Assembly (NCBI GenBank): GCA_023230125.1
Contig: JALNXZ010000060.1
Span: 1-8,039, forward strand
Length of the DNA: 8,039 nt
Direction: 5' to 3'
From: Bacteroidales bacterium
Lineage (GTDB): Bacteria > Bacteroidota > Bacteroidia > Bacteroidales > UBA1402
Shown: positions 7,931-8,039 of the stretch, one piece after another
How the letters are laid out: every line of letters begins with the position of its first letter
Numbering within the stretch: position 1 is the stretch's first letter
Made by a program: the position numbers and the translations under genes
The notes under the pieces: model-generated
Seen by the model: only the letters and a program-made list of their open reading frames with translations
Told to the model about the DNA's origin: nothing
Databases searched by the model: none

Positions 7931-7963
7931 AATATAGTAGTATGTATTGCATAGTACTATATT
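7931..7963. promoter_or_regulatory. 33-bp dyad, probable operator of the PadR-type gene
   Basis: The arms AATATAGTAGTATG (7931-7944) and CATAGTACTATATT (7950-7963) are reverse complements at 13 of 14 positions (mismatch 7940/7954) around a 5-bp centre. The core has the form TATG-N5-CATA, and the dyad covers the -33 element of the promoter that follows. PadR-family repressors commonly bind such ATG/CAT-containing palindromes at their own promoters. Autorepression is the natural reading, by inference. Confidence 0.6.
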
Positions 7964-7976
7964 ATATGTATATTTG
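7947..7976 (+). promoter_or_regulatory. Bacteroidota-type promoter of the PadR-type gene
   Basis: TTG at 7947-7949 (-33) and TATATTTG at 7969-7976 (-7, exact TAnnTTTG) are separated by 19 bp, the usual spacing in this phylum. Transcription would begin near 7982, leaving a leader of only about 12 nt before the ATG at 7994. This is the best promoter in the window. Confidence 0.65.
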
Positions 7977-7993
7977 TGGCAAAAATACAGACC

Positions 7994-8039
7994 ATGGATA
8001 TAGAAAATGTTAAATCACAGATGCGCAAGGGCTTTCTAG
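7994..8039 (+). CDS. PadR-family transcriptional regulator (3' partial)
   Basis: Only 15 codons are present: MDIENVKSQMRKGFL, then the window ends. This closely resembles the typical start of Bacteroidota PadR-family winged-helix repressors (M-x-x-E-N-x-K-x-Q-M-R-K-G-x-L, followed in the family by EYCIL). A strong promoter and a long dyad sit directly upstream, as expected for an autoregulated repressor. The start is the first ATG after the promoter; no Shine-Dalgarno sequence is visible. The identification rests on a short peptide plus context. What the regulator controls lies outside the window; in this phylum such genes often precede PspC-domain membrane-stress genes, which cannot be checked here. 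Confidence 0.6.
   Translation, partial: MDIENVKSQMRKGFL

Overview
The window looks like chromosomal DNA from a member of the Bacteroidota, probably Bacteroidales. It is AT-rich and its gene starts lack Shine-Dalgarno sequences. At least one gap carries a close match to the Bacteroidota promoter (TTG near -33, TAnnTTTG near -7). The gene content also fits: large multidomain hybrid kinases, an IS4-type transposase and a PadR-type regulator. All genes are on the + strand.

Layout. Positions 1-2871 hold a membrane-anchored hybrid histidine kinase whose 5' end lies outside the window (sensor helices, TM, HAMP, GAF, HisKA, HATPase, two receivers). After 78 bp comes a soluble sensor kinase at 2950-4902 (receiver, PAS, PAS, HisKA, HATPase). 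A weak hairpin plus T-tract follows its stop codon. Positions 5050-6516 encode a PLP-dependent beta-eliminating lyase of the tyrosine phenol-lyase/tryptophanase family. It has its own possible promoter and shows substitutions around the cofactor. A complete IS4-type insertion sequence starts 29 bp after the lyase stop and fills 6546-7860, with perfect 18-bp terminal inverted repeats. The last 179 bp hold a well-formed promoter overlapping a 33-bp dyad, then the first 15 codons of a probable PadR-family repressor that runs off the right edge.

How the parts may work together. The two kinases could form one phosphorelay, since gene 1 ends in two receivers and gene 2 starts with one. No HPt protein and no DNA-binding response regulator is visible here, so the output is unknown. 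The lyase appears to be a separate transcription unit. The IS shares its orientation and sits directly behind it. The dyad over the PadR promoter suggests autorepression. I see no clear new multi-gene system. The points most worth a second look are the altered active site of the lyase, the PadR operator, and the ends and leader hairpin of the IS.
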